From contig JAJTFH010000008.1 in the NCBI GenBank assembly GCA_021298395.1, positions 35,868 through 99,867 on the forward strand: 64,000 nt of DNA. The letters run 5' to 3'. The translations under genes and the position numbers were made by a program. Source of the stretch: Gemmatimonadota bacterium. Its GTDB lineage: Bacteria > Gemmatimonadota > Gemmatimonadetes > Gemmatimonadales > Gemmatimonadaceae. The notes under the pieces were generated by a model. The model was not told the origin of the DNA and ran no database searches. It worked only from the letters and a program-made list of their open reading frames with translations. Shown piece by piece: positions 52,847 to 61,949 of the stretch. Within the stretch, counting starts at the first letter, position 1, and each line of letters opens with the position of its first letter.

Positions 52847-53871
52847 GGACGGAGTTCCTTGCCCTCGTCGGCGGCGCGATAGATGAGCTCCACCAACTTG
52901 TGCACGCGCACCTGATCGACCGGTGGCTCGTACTTGACCTCGCCGCGCACCACCGCGGCGAAGTGCGCCAGCTCCGACCGATACGACTGCGTGAAGGCGG
53001 TATCCCGCGTGTGCGCCCCACTCGGCGAGACATCCACCGCGCGGCCGCGCACCTCCCTCACCACGCGCAGCGGGGCGAGCCGCGCCGAGCCCTTTTCGCC
53101 GATCAATTCGAACCACCACCGCTCCTCGGTCCCCACGTACGCGGCGTGCACGTCGATCGTGACGGTGAAGCCCCCTTTGCACTCGATGAAGACGGTGGCG
53201 GCCTCCTCGACGGCATTCGCGCCACGCGGACGATCCACCGCGACGCTCACACGCTCGATGCGCGGGAAGTCGGTGAGCCAGCCCGCGAGGTCGAGCAACG
53301 GGACGCCGAGCTCGAGGAAGGCCCCACCCCCCGCCTCATCGCGACGATTCCGCCAGGGGGCGAGCACGGCACGGTACCGATAGGCCCCCGCGCGGACGGC
53401 GCGCACCGTGCCGAGATCCCCGCGCCGGATCACCGCGTCCAGCCCCTGCGCATCGGCCCGATACCGGTGGTTGTTCGCGACCATCACCACGCGATCGACC
53501 TTCTTCGCCGCCGCGAGGATCTTCTCGACGCCCTTGGACGAGAGGGCGAGCGGCCGCTCACAGAGCACATGGAGTCCAGCGCGGAGCGCGGAGAGGACAT
53601 GGACCTCGTGCAGATGGTTCGGGGTGCAGATGATCACCGCGTCGAGGCCGGGGAGCTCGAGGAGCTCGTCGACATCAGAACAGATGTCCGGCACACCGAA
53701 GCGCTGCGCGAGGGTGCGCGCCTTGGCGAGATCCCCATCGCAGAGGGCGGCGAGTTGCACGCCGCGCATCTTGGCGAGGACCGGGAGATGCGCCGTCTGC
53801 GAGATCACCCCGAGACCGAGGACGCCGACGCGGAGGGGGGAGCGGACACTGGCGGTGGGAGCGGATGGCAC
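52843..53871 (-). CDS. Gfo/Idh/MocA family oxidoreductase
   Basis: This 342-aa protein has an N-terminal NAD(P)-binding fold (VGVLGLGVISQTAHLPVL), the typical CTPNHLHEVHVLSALRAGLHVLCERPLAL segment (EKP-like motif changed to ERP) and the C-terminal GFO domain with GGGAFLELGVPLLDL. Such enzymes oxidise or reduce sugars, inositols or related compounds. The usual Lys of EKP is Arg here, which may affect activity. It is followed by the coupled DUF4105, hyuA and hyuB genes. The substrate is unknown. Confidence 0.88.
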   Translation of the reverse strand: MPSAPTASVRSPLRVGVLGLGVISQTAHLPVLAKMRGVQLAALCDGDLAKARTLAQRFGVPDICSDVDELLELPGLDAVIICTPNHLHEVHVLSALRAGLHVLCERPLALSSKGVEKILAAAKKVDRVVMVANNHRYRADAQGLDAVIRRGDLGTVRAVRAGAYRYRAVLAPWRNRRDEAGGGAFLELGVPLLDLAGWLTDFPRIERVSVAVDRPRGANAVEEAATVFIECKGGFTVTIDVHAAYVGTEERWWFELIGEKGSARLAPLRVVREVRGRAVDVSPSGAHTRDTAFTQSYRSELAHFAAVVRGEVKYEPPVDQVRVHKLVELIYRAADEGKELRP

Positions 53872-53883
53872 CGGACGGGACTC

Positions 53884-55305
53884 CTACGAGGTGATGAGGC
53901 CAGCGGGCAGACGCGCGACGGTGGCCCCAGGATAGTAGGCCGAGAGGATGGCGCGGTGGTCCTGACCGGCGCGCGCGCGCCCGATCGCCCCCCACTGACA
54001 CATCCCGACCCCATGTCCCGATCCGCGCCCCTCGAGCACCGCGCGGATGAGACGCCCACCCTCCTGCTCCACCGCGAGCGAAAAATAGGCGCTGGGCAGG
54101 AGGTCGCCACCCGGCGAGCGGAGGACGCTGCGTGCGGCGTTCCCGGGGACGGTGAAGGTCCCCCCGTCGGCCCGGAGCTCGAGCCGCGCGACGCGCCCAC
54201 TCGTCCCGGTGCTCACCACGCGAAGCCCCTGGACGCGGCCCGGCCCCGCGCGGGGGACGGCGGTGACGCTCGCCAGATAGCGCTGCACCACTAGGTCCAC
54301 CTCGGCGGCGGCGAGCCGACGGGTCCACCGATAGGTCGGCGACCCGTCGCAGTAATCGCGCATCGTCCCAGGGATGCGATCGCTCACCCCGCGGAGATGA
54401 CTCGCCCCCGCCACAGACCAGACCTCGGAGGCCGCCGCCGTCCGCCCGCCGCAGGTCGAGAAGAAGGGGGCATCGGCCACCTGTCCGCCCACCATCAGCA
54501 CGAGCCCGCTCGTGCGCTCGATCGCCCGATCCGATGACTGGCGCTCGGCGGCGAGCCCCCCGTAGACCTGATCGGCGACGGTCGGGAGGAGATCGAACCA
54601 CCGACGCCGCGCCGTCCCCCGACGCTCGGCGATGAGCCGACGCACGGTGTAGGTGCGCGCCGCAATCGCCTGCGCCTCCACGGCATCGCGCTCGCCCGCC
54701 GGTCGATCGCCGATCTCCAGCGGCACCACCCCGCGGAGGTAATCATCGAGGGGGAGCACGTTCACCACGAGCACCCCGGAATCGGTCGCGACATGCCGCA
54801 GCGCCCCGCGATAGGCGCGCCCCCCTGACCGCACCGTCCCCACCCGATCGGTCCGTAGCGTCACCGGCCCCGCGTGCCACGCGCTCGCCAACCCGTCCGG
54901 GCGAACCGCCCGCAACACCCTCCCGCGCCGCTCGATCGACCACCGGTCCCGTGGATTCGCGCGGACGATGACCCCACCATCCTCGTCGAGGAGACGCCAG
55001 GCACCACTCGCGCTCAGCGGCGCCGACCCCACGTGCACCGTGAGCGCGATACGGACCAGAGGGCCATCACCCAGTGAAGGCGATGGAGGGGCCTCATCGA
55101 GCGGGAAGGCCTCGTCCGGCGACGGCGTCGTGGCGGTATCCCGGGCCACCGCTGGGCTCGGTCGCTCCGCGGCCGGCCGATTCGTGGTGGTCGGACTCGT
55201 GGCCGGCACCAGCGGACGACGCCCACAGGCGCCGACCCCGAGGATCAGGGTGGTCAGGGTGCCTGCGACGACGCGCCAGCGCCAGCCGACGCGCGTCCCG
55301 CTCAC
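53884..55305 (-). CDS. SpoIID/LytB domain lipoprotein
   Basis: This 473-aa protein starts with a lipoprotein signal (TLTTLILGVGAC), then a Pro/Thr-rich linker and a SpoIID domain (about 160-460) with VLPLDDYLRGVVPLEIGD, EAQAIAARTYTVRR, FFSTCGGRTAAASEVW and the final GRGSGHGVGMCQWGAIGRA. SpoIID enzymes are lytic transglycosylases that cut peptidoglycan lacking stem peptides. Outside spore formers they take part in wall turnover. The GTG start overlaps the rimO stop as GTGA. Confidence 0.88.
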   Translation of the reverse strand: MSGTRVGWRWRVVAGTLTTLILGVGACGRRPLVPATSPTTTNRPAAERPSPAVARDTATTPSPDEAFPLDEAPPSPSLGDGPLVRIALTVHVGSAPLSASGAWRLLDEDGGVIVRANPRDRWSIERRGRVLRAVRPDGLASAWHAGPVTLRTDRVGTVRSGGRAYRGALRHVATDSGVLVVNVLPLDDYLRGVVPLEIGDRPAGERDAVEAQAIAARTYTVRRLIAERRGTARRRWFDLLPTVADQVYGGLAAERQSSDRAIERTSGLVLMVGGQVADAPFFSTCGGRTAAASEVWSVAGASHLRGVSDRIPGTMRDYCDGSPTYRWTRRLAAAEVDLVVQRYLASVTAVPRAGPGRVQGLRVVSTGTSGRVARLELRADGGTFTVPGNAARSVLRSPGGDLLPSAYFSLAVEQEGGRLIRAVLEGRGSGHGVGMCQWGAIGRARAGQDHRAILSAYYPGATVARLPAGLITS

Positions 55306-56690
55306 CGACCGAAGCTCCCGATCGTGGCCGCCATGGGGAGCGTACGTCCGCGCACCGGCGCCGCCCTCGGCGCAGCTGGCATCTCGAGCGTGCGCACGAA
55401 GTCCGCGGTGAAGTCATAGTCGTCCTGCACCGCCGTCACTCGCGTCTCGACCAAACTCCCCGGGGTGGCATCGGTGCGCACCCAGGTCACGCCATCGATG
55501 TCATCGGCCTGCCAGGGGAGTCGCCCGCGTGCGAGCCCCTGGGCGCCGGCGGCCGCCTCGATCAACACCGGGGCTGTAGCCCCCACGCGCGATTCGTAGC
55601 GTTCCGCCGTGATATGCCGCTGGAGCTCCTGCACCGCCTCGAGTCGCTCCCGCTTCACACCCTCCGGCACATCGTCAGGGAGCGCCGCGGCCCGCGTCCC
55701 CTCTTGCGGCGAGTAGGCAAAGACCCCCACCCGCTCAAACTCGATCTCGCGCAGAAAATCGAGCAGCTGAGTCACATCGTCCCCGGTCTCCCCAGGGAAG
55801 CCGACGATGCAGGTGGTACGGATCGCCACGCCGGGCACCGCCTCACGAAAGCGCGCGACCTTCTCGCGGATCGTCCGCTGCCGCTCGGGCCGCCGCATCC
55901 GCTCGAGCACCGCATCGGACGCATGCTGGATCGGCATGTCGAGGTACGGCACGATGCGGGGCTGCGCCGCGATCACCTCGAGCAACCGCGGCGTGATCCC
56001 CGCCGAGTAGAGATACATGTTGCGGAACCAGGGGATCGAGGTCTCGCGGACGAGCGCCTCGAGCAGTTCGGGGAGTCGGACCCCATCGCGCAGATCCCGA
56101 CCGTAGTGCGCGAGGTCCTGCGCCACGAGGTTCACCTCGCGCGCCCCCTGCAACTCGAGCAGCTGTGCCTCGCGCACGATCTCATCGAGCGCGAAGGAGC
56201 GATGCGTACCCCGCATGAGGGGGATGGCACAGAAGGCGCAGCCATGATCGCACCCCTCGCTCACCTTGAGGTAGCGCACGAAGGGGGTGTCCCCCGCATA
56301 GATACGCTGCCCCGGGTGCACCGTCACCGGATCGCCGATCAACCCGCGCGCCTGGAGGAGCGGAACGAGCTGCTCCGTCTCCGAGGCGCCAAGGAAGAGA
56401 TCGACTTCCGGGAGCGCCTCGACGAGCTCGTCCTTGTGGCGCTCCACCATGCACCCGACGGCGACGACCGCGGTCGCACTCCCCTCCCCCTTCAATCGCC
56501 CCGCCGCGACGATCGCGTCGATCGACTCGCGCTTCGCCGCATCGATGAACCCACAGGTGTTCACGATGATCACCTCGGCGTCCTCGGCGTCGGCGACCTG
56601 CACCCCGCCATGATCGATCAGCTGGGCCCGATAGCGCTCCGAGTCGACGGTGTTCTTATCGCAGCCGAGGGTGACGACCTGGAATCTCAC
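55302..56690 (-). CDS. rimO: Ribosomal protein uS12 methylthiotransferase
   Basis: RimO is a radical-SAM enzyme that adds a methylthio group to an Asp of ribosomal protein S12. The 462-aa protein has the auxiliary cluster Cys (C10, C46, C80), the radical-SAM CxxxCxxC (C147, C151, C154 in GCDHGCAFC) and a C-terminal TRAM-like domain. The HIQ/DMPIQHASDAVL pattern and RSFALDEIVREA favour RimO over MiaB. The GTG start overlaps the yajQ stop as GTGA. Confidence 0.92.
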   Translation of the reverse strand: MRFQVVTLGCDKNTVDSERYRAQLIDHGGVQVADAEDAEVIIVNTCGFIDAAKRESIDAIVAAGRLKGEGSATAVVAVGCMVERHKDELVEALPEVDLFLGASETEQLVPLLQARGLIGDPVTVHPGQRIYAGDTPFVRYLKVSEGCDHGCAFCAIPLMRGTHRSFALDEIVREAQLLELQGAREVNLVAQDLAHYGRDLRDGVRLPELLEALVRETSIPWFRNMYLYSAGITPRLLEVIAAQPRIVPYLDMPIQHASDAVLERMRRPERQRTIREKVARFREAVPGVAIRTTCIVGFPGETGDDVTQLLDFLREIEFERVGVFAYSPQEGTRAAALPDDVPEGVKRERLEAVQELQRHITAERYESRVGATAPVLIEAAAGAQGLARGRLPWQADDIDGVTWVRTDATPGSLVETRVTAVQDDYDFTADFVRTLEMPAAPRAAPVRGRTLPMAATIGSFGR

Positions 56691-57190
56691 CGATAGTTCC
56701 CGAACTGCAGCTGGACCCCGAAGTCCTCACCGCGCAGGAAGCCCATCACCGTCTGGAGCTCATCGCGACTCGGCGAGACGATACGCACGGTGTCGCCTTG
56801 GATGGAGGCTTGGACCTTCTTGAACTTCTGCGCCTTGATGGCGGCGACGACCTGCTTGCAGGTCTCCCCGTCGAGCGACTGCTTGAGGGTGATGACGCGG
56901 CGCCAGGTATCACCTCCCGCCTGCGACGGTTCGCCGGCATCGAGGTTCTTCACCGGGACGCCGCGCTTGATGAGCTTCCCCTGCAGGATGTCCCACATGG
57001 CGCGGAGGCGCATGTCGGTGTCGGTGGCGAGGGTGATCGTCCCCTCCCCGCGCGCGAACTCGACCGTCGCGAGCGTCGCGTCCTTGAAGTCATACCGCTG
57101 GGCGATCTCCTTGGCCGCCTGATTGACGGCGTTGTCGACCTCCTGGAGGTCGACGGCGGTCGAGATATCGAACGAGGCGTCTTTGGACAT
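56687..57190 (-). CDS. yajQ: YajQ family nucleotide-binding protein
   Basis: This 167-aa protein matches YajQ/UPF0234 (SFDISTAVDLQEVDNAVNQA, EIAQRYDFKD, GVPVKNLDAGEP, KVQASIQGDTVRI). Members bind nucleotides; some bind c-di-GMP and act with transcription factors. It starts 9 nt after the sigma factor stop, in a TAACTT-N6-ATG arrangement that suggests its own leaderless promoter. GAGG between the hexamer and the ATG could also serve as a weak ribosome binding site. rimO follows. Confidence 0.92.
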   Translation of the reverse strand: MSKDASFDISTAVDLQEVDNAVNQAAKEIAQRYDFKDATLATVEFARGEGTITLATDTDMRLRAMWDILQGKLIKRGVPVKNLDAGEPSQAGGDTWRRVITLKQSLDGETCKQVVAAIKAQKFKKVQASIQGDTVRIVSPSRDELQTVMGFLRGEDFGVQLQFGNYR

Positions 57191-57196
57191 CCTCGA

Positions 57197-57202
57197 AAGT
57201 TA
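57197..57202 (-). promoter_or_regulatory. Putative leaderless -10 box of yajQ inside the sigma factor stop
   Basis: TAACTT on the minus strand contains the TAA stop of the sigma gene and is followed by 6 nt and the yajQ ATG. The same layout occurs at 60376 and 62789. Confidence 0.45.
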
Positions 57203-58066
57203 GTCGCCCAGGTAGCTCTCCAGCGAGCGGGCGCGGGAGACGTGACGCAGCCGCGAGAGCGCCTTCTCCTTGATCTGACGGACCCGCTCCCGGGTGATGT
57301 TCAGCACCGCCCCGATCTGCTCCAGGGTCATCGGCTCCGCCCCATCGAGCCCGAAGTAGAGCCGGAGGATCTTGGCCTCCCGCTCCTTGAGGCCGGCGAG
57401 CGCCTGCTGGACCGACTCCATCAACGCCACCTCGATCACCTCCTCCTCGGGGTTGGCGTGGGTGGTGTCGGCGATGTAGTCGAGGAGGCGATTGTCCTCC
57501 CCCGGGGCGATCGGCGCATCAAGGGAGACGTGGGCCTGCGAGATCGCCATCGACTTGGCCACCTCATCCTCGCTGAGCTCCATCCCTTCGGCGATCTCGG
57601 CGTGGGTCGCCTCGCGCCCGAGCTCCTGGAGGAGGGCGTTGGCCCGCTTCCCGATCCGATGGATCTCCCCCGCGCGGTTGAGCGGGACGCGCACGATGCG
57701 GCTCTGCTCGGCCAAGGCCTGGAGGATCGCCTGTCGGATCCACCAGACGGCGTAGGAGATGAACTTGATCCCCCTGGTCTCGTCGAACTTATGGGCGGCG
57801 CGGATGAGGCCCAGGTTCCCCTCGTTGATCAGATCGGAGAGGGAGACGCCCTGATTCTGGTATTTCTTGGCGACCGAGACCACGAAGCGAAGATTCGCCC
57901 GCACGAGGCCATCGAGGGCTTCCTGGTCGTTCAGCCGGATCCGCTGCGCGAGGACGACCTCCTCCTCCCGCGTGATGAGCGGGTAGGCGCTGATGTCGCG
58001 CAGATACTGGTCGAGCGATCCTTCGTCGTGCGAACGGCGCTTGTGCAAACGGGCGGTACGTCTCAC
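57200..58066 (-). CDS. rpoD: Primary-type sigma-70 factor
   Basis: This 288-aa protein has sigma regions 1.2 to 4: LDQYLRDISAYPLITREEE, the core-binding LVRANLRFVVSVAKKYQNQG, LINEGNLGLIRAAHKFD, the -10 reading YAVWWIRQAILQALAEQS, region 3 and the -35 reading LEQIGAVLNITRERVRQIKE. Region 1.1 is missing, as in short primary or group 2 factors. I chose the GTG at 58066, which has GGAG 8 nt upstream; an ATG at 58150 would add a non-conserved stretch. It may be the housekeeping factor, but a paralogue elsewhere is possible. Confidence 0.9.
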   Translation of the reverse strand: MRRTARLHKRRSHDEGSLDQYLRDISAYPLITREEEVVLAQRIRLNDQEALDGLVRANLRFVVSVAKKYQNQGVSLSDLINEGNLGLIRAAHKFDETRGIKFISYAVWWIRQAILQALAEQSRIVRVPLNRAGEIHRIGKRANALLQELGREATHAEIAEGMELSEDEVAKSMAISQAHVSLDAPIAPGEDNRLLDYIADTTHANPEEEVIEVALMESVQQALAGLKEREAKILRLYFGLDGAEPMTLEQIGAVLNITRERVRQIKEKALSRLRHVSRARSLESYLGD

Positions 58067-58174
58067 GCGGGCGTCTCCGGGGGGGCGGCGAACGGTCCTT
58101 CCAAAAGAATGTGCAGTACCGACCAGAGGGAGGGAAGCACCCCCCAGCACCCTACCCAGCGCCCCCTCCCACCA

Positions 58175-58888
58175 TCACTCGACGAGGGCGCCGAGTCGGT
58201 CCCATCGGACCCGCGAGGTCCATCCCGCGCGGCCCGCGCTGTCGGGGCGAAGGCTGAAGTAGACGAGGAGGGGCGCCCCCCGGATGAGCGAATCGGGGAC
58301 GAATCCCCAGTAGCGGGAGTCGAGCGAGTTGTCACGATTGTCGCCGAGCACGAAGAAGTGCCGTGGCGCCACGACGAGCGGCCCCCAGTCGTCGCGCGAC
58401 GGGACATAGTGCGACGCATCGACCGTGGGGAGCAGATGGTCGCGCTGCCACGCGAACTCCACCACCGTGCCATCGAGGAGCTCGGGGAGCTGCTGCGCGT
58501 AGCGTTCCTGCTGCGCCCTCCCGTTCCGGACCAAGACGCCCTGCCGCATCTCGAGCGTGTCCCCGGGGAGTCCGACCAAACGCTTCACGAAGTGCTTGCG
58601 TGGATCCTCCGGCCACCGGAAGACGACCACGTCACCGTGGCGTGGATCCCGGATCGGCGGGAGCTGCCGCTTCACCACCGGGAGCTCCGCGCCGTAGAGC
58701 AGCTTGTTCACGAGGAGGAAATCCCCGATCAACAGGGTGCCTTCCATCGACCCACTCGGGATCCGGAAGGCCTCTACCACGAGCGCCCGCACGAGCACGA
58801 AGACGAGCACGACGACCTGGAGGGACTTGAGCCCCTCCCAGATCGTGCGCCCGACGCGTCGGGCTCGAGGCCAGCGCGAGGTGGTCAT
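58175..58888 (-). CDS. lepB: Signal peptidase I
   Basis: LepB cuts signal peptides from exported proteins at the inner membrane. The 237-aa protein has one N-terminal membrane helix (about 23-40) and the Ser/Lys dyad: Ser47 in IPSGSMEGT and Lys102 in HFVKRLVGLPGD. The late GDNRDNSLDSRYWGFVP box is also present. The ATG at 58888 overlaps the aldehyde dehydrogenase stop as TGATG. It fits the many signal peptides seen in this window. Confidence 0.95.
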   Translation of the reverse strand: MTTSRWPRARRVGRTIWEGLKSLQVVVLVFVLVRALVVEAFRIPSGSMEGTLLIGDFLLVNKLLYGAELPVVKRQLPPIRDPRHGDVVVFRWPEDPRKHFVKRLVGLPGDTLEMRQGVLVRNGRAQQERYAQQLPELLDGTVVEFAWQRDHLLPTVDASHYVPSRDDWGPLVVAPRHFFVLGDNRDNSLDSRYWGFVPDSLIRGAPLLVYFSLRPDSAGRAGWTSRVRWDRLGALVE

Positions 58889-60369
58889 CAATAATTATCG
58901 ATCTGTGCGCGCTGGAGGGTCCCGCTGTAGTCGACGTAGCCGACCTTGGTCTCCGAATAGAACTCGTAGACCTCCCATCCCCCTTCGCGATGTCCGTTCC
59001 CCGTCTGCTTCACCCCACCAAAGGGGAGATGCGCCTCGGCGCCGATGGTCGGGGCGTTCACGTAGGTGATCCCGTTGTCGAGCTCCTGCATCGCGCGGAA
59101 GGCGAGATTCACATCCTGCGTGTAGAGCGAGCTCGAGAGCCCGTACTTCACGCCATTGTTCACGCGGAAGGCCTCGGCCGCATCGGCGACGCGGATCACC
59201 GAGAGCACCGGGCCGAAGATCTCCTCCTGCGCCACCCGCATCTCGGGGCGCACGCCGATGAGGATCGTCGGCTGAAAGAAGTGGCCATGCTCGAGTCCGG
59301 CGCCGGTCGCGCGCGCACCGCCGAGCGCGAGCGTCGCCCCTTCCCGCTGACCGATCTCCACATAGGAGGCGATCTTCGCGAGACTCTCCTCATGGATGAC
59401 CGGCCCCACGTCGGTCCCCGCCTTGCGTCCATCGCCCAGGCGAAGGGTCTTGGCCCGGGCGATCAGGCGATCCATGAAGGCGTCGTGGATCCCCGCCTGC
59501 AGGATCAGTCGACTGGTCGCGGTGCAGCGCTGCCCCGTGGTGCCGAAGGCGCCCCAGAGGACGCCGTCGAGGGCGAGGTCGAGGTTCGCATCGTCGAGCA
59601 CGATCTGCGCGTTCTTGCCGCCCATCTCGAGTGAGAGGCGCTTGTGCATCCGCCCGCAGACCTCGCCGACCTTGCTCCCCGTCTCGGTGGAGCCGGTGAA
59701 GGAGATGAGGGGGATCTGCGGATGCGCGACCATCGCGGCCCCGACCTCACCGTCCCCGTGCAGGAGCTGGATGACCTCGGGGGGGAGTCCCGCCTCGAGG
59801 AGGATCTCGACGAGCACGTGCCCCGTGTGCGGGACGTCCTCCCCCGGCTTGAAGATCACCGCATTCCCGCAGACGAGCGCGGGGAACATCTTCCACGTCG
59901 GGATCGCGAGCGGGAAGTTGAACGGGGTGATGAGCCCCGCGATCCCGATCGGGCGGCGGAAGCTCATCGCCCACTTGTCGCGGAGCTCACTTGGGACCGT
60001 GTGCCCGAAGAGCCGACGCCCTTCGACCGCCGCGTAGTAGGCGGTGTCGATCCCCTCCTGCACATCGCCGCGCGTCTCAGAGAGCGGCTTCCCCATCTCT
60101 CGCGTCATGAGGTCGGCGAGCTCCTCCTTGCGAGCGCTCATCAGGTCGCCGACCCGCCGCAGCACATCGCCACGGGCCGGCGCCGGCGTGCGACTCCACC
60201 GGGCGAAGCCGCGCGTGGCCGAGGCGACGGCACGCTCGACGTCGGCTGCCCCGGAGCGCGGGAAGTGCCCCACGAGATCGCGCGTGTCGGCAGGGTTGCG
60301 GTTCTCGAAGGTCTGGCCGGAGGCAGCACGGACCCACTCGCCGGCGATGAAGTTGTGGAAGGTCGTCAT
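58888..60369 (-). CDS. Aldehyde dehydrogenase family protein
   Basis: This 493-aa NAD(P)-dependent enzyme oxidises an aldehyde to an acid. It has the catalytic Cys282 in GTTGQRCTATSR, the general base Glu248 in LEMGGKN, the cofactor loop ISFTGSTETGSKVG and the TPFNFPLAIPTWKM segment. It resembles semialdehyde dehydrogenases of the ALDH7 or ketoglutarate-semialdehyde groups, but I cannot choose the substrate. It starts 9 nt after the NtrC-type regulator stop in the TAACTT-N6-ATG arrangement. Confidence 0.9.
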   Translation of the reverse strand: MTTFHNFIAGEWVRAASGQTFENRNPADTRDLVGHFPRSGAADVERAVASATRGFARWSRTPAPARGDVLRRVGDLMSARKEELADLMTREMGKPLSETRGDVQEGIDTAYYAAVEGRRLFGHTVPSELRDKWAMSFRRPIGIAGLITPFNFPLAIPTWKMFPALVCGNAVIFKPGEDVPHTGHVLVEILLEAGLPPEVIQLLHGDGEVGAAMVAHPQIPLISFTGSTETGSKVGEVCGRMHKRLSLEMGGKNAQIVLDDANLDLALDGVLWGAFGTTGQRCTATSRLILQAGIHDAFMDRLIARAKTLRLGDGRKAGTDVGPVIHEESLAKIASYVEIGQREGATLALGGARATGAGLEHGHFFQPTILIGVRPEMRVAQEEIFGPVLSVIRVADAAEAFRVNNGVKYGLSSSLYTQDVNLAFRAMQELDNGITYVNAPTIGAEAHLPFGGVKQTGNGHREGGWEVYEFYSETKVGYVDYSGTLQRAQIDNY

Positions 60370-60375
60370 GGGGTG

Positions 60376-60381
60376 AAGTTA
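60376..60381 (-). promoter_or_regulatory. Putative leaderless -10 box inside the NtrC-type stop
   Basis: TAACTT on the minus strand includes the TAA stop of the regulator and ends 6 nt before the aldehyde dehydrogenase ATG. No Shine-Dalgarno sequence (CACCCC) lies in between. Confidence 0.45.
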
Positions 60382-61746
60382 GTGGTCCCGGGAGATCCTG
60401 TGGCGCTCGAGCTTGGCATACAGGTTGGACCGCGGCATCTCGAGGGCCCGCGCCGTCTCGGCGATGTTCCAATCGTGGCGCCGGAGATGATGGAGCAGGA
60501 AGGTGCGTTCCGCGGTGCGCTTGAACTCCTCCCAGGTGCGGGCCCCCCCGATGGGGCCGAGCCCCCCACCGACCTCGGCGGCGCGGCCGGCGACGAGCCG
60601 ATCGATGTCGGCGACCGTGACGTGGGCCCCCACGGAGAGGATGAGGAGACGCTCGATGGTGTTCCGGAGCTCGCGCACATTCCCTGGCCAGTCGAGCGCG
60701 ACCAACCGCTCCATCGCCATCGCGTCGAAGGGGCGCGGGGTCATCCCCGCCTCCGCTGCCATCCGCTCGACGAAGTGCGTGACGAGCATCGGGATGTCCT
60801 CGCGACGCTCCCGCAACGTGGGGACGGTGAGCGGGACGACGTTGAGCCGATAGTAGAGATCCTCGCGGAAGCGCCCCGCCGCGATCTCCTCCTCGAGGCG
60901 CTTGTTGGTCGCCGCGAGCACGCGCACGTCGACGGTGCGACTCGTGCGCCCCCCGATGCGGGTGACCGCGCCGTCCTCGAGGACGCGCAGCACCTTGGCC
61001 TGTGCCGCGAGCGACATGTCCCCGATCTCGTCGAGGAAGAGCGTGCCCCGATCGGCGAGCTCGAACTTGCCCGGACGATCCTGCACCGCCCCAGTGAAGG
61101 AGCCGCGCATATGGCCGAAGAGCTCGCTCTCGATCAGTTCGCCCGGGATCGCCGCACAGTTGACCTCGATGAACGGCGCTGATGCGCGGGGCGACTTGGC
61201 ATGGATGGCGCGCGCAACCAACTCCTTCCCCGTGCCGTTCTCCCCGGTGATCAGCACGCGCGCGCCGGTGGCGGCGACCCGATCGATCTGCGCGACGAGC
61301 GCGCGGATCGGCGGCGAGGCTCCCACGATCGCCCCGTGCCGCTCGACATGGGCACGGAGGCGCGCGTTCTCCTCTCGCAGGGTGAGATGTCCGATCGCAT
61401 TGCGGATCGTGACGAGGATGCGATCGGTGTCGAGCGGCTTCTCGAGGATGTCGTAGGCGCCGCGCTGCGTCGCGTCGACGGCATCGCGGAGCGTCGCATG
61501 CCCCGAGATCATCACCACCACCGCCTCGGGGTCGGCCGCCCGCAACCGCGAGAGGGTCTCGAGCCCGTCGATCCCCGCCATCTTCACGTCGAGCAGCACG
61601 AGGCGCGGCGCCCAACTCGCGTAGGTCGTGAGCGCCTCCGTACCGCTCGCGACGGCCCGCACCTCGTAGCCCTCATACTCCAACACCTGGGTGAGGGCGG
61701 CGCGGACCCCGGGCTCGTCATCGACCACGAGGATGCGGGCGCTCAC
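60379..61746 (-). CDS. NtrC-type sigma-54 response regulator
   Basis: This 455-aa protein has a receiver domain with phosphorylation site Asp53 (LVLLDVKMAGIDG), an AAA+ domain with Walker A GENGTGKE (168-175), the sigma-54 contact loop GSFTGA (215-220, usually GAFTGA), Walker B TLFLDE and the R-finger region, and a C-terminal Fis-type HTH (WNIAETARALEMPRSNLYAK). It should activate sigma-54 promoters when phosphorylated. No histidine kinase and no rpoN lie in the window. The GTG start overlaps the small membrane protein stop. Confidence 0.93.
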   Translation of the reverse strand: MSARILVVDDEPGVRAALTQVLEYEGYEVRAVASGTEALTTYASWAPRLVLLDVKMAGIDGLETLSRLRAADPEAVVVMISGHATLRDAVDATQRGAYDILEKPLDTDRILVTIRNAIGHLTLREENARLRAHVERHGAIVGASPPIRALVAQIDRVAATGARVLITGENGTGKELVARAIHAKSPRASAPFIEVNCAAIPGELIESELFGHMRGSFTGAVQDRPGKFELADRGTLFLDEIGDMSLAAQAKVLRVLEDGAVTRIGGRTSRTVDVRVLAATNKRLEEEIAAGRFREDLYYRLNVVPLTVPTLRERREDIPMLVTHFVERMAAEAGMTPRPFDAMAMERLVALDWPGNVRELRNTIERLLILSVGAHVTVADIDRLVAGRAAEVGGGLGPIGGARTWEEFKRTAERTFLLHHLRRHDWNIAETARALEMPRSNLYAKLERHRISRDH

Positions 61747-61949
61747 CCGATCCCCCTCGCGATCACACGATCCGCGGCGATCTCGATCGAGACGATCGTG
61801 CGCGCCTTCTCCGCCACCGGGACGGGGAGCAGCGCCGGCACCCGCTCGCGCAGCTCGCGCGTGATCGCGGGCCACTGTGCGTGCAAGACCGCACCCAAGA
61901 TGATGAAGAAGATCGCGGAGAGGATCTTGCCGAGACAGCCGAACATCAC
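61743..61949 (-). CDS. Small membrane protein
   Basis: This 68-aa protein has one hydrophobic helix (CLGKILSAIFFIILGAVLHA) and a short tail (IVSIEIAADRVIARGIG). I do not recognise it. It starts with GTG at 61949, or the ATG next to it, overlapping the larE stop, and its own stop overlaps the NtrC-type start as GTGA. This coupling to both neighbours supports a real gene that could act as a membrane partner of the regulator. Confidence 0.6.
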   Translation of the reverse strand: MMFGCLGKILSAIFFIILGAVLHAQWPAITRELRERVPALLPVPVAEKARTIVSIEIAADRVIARGIG

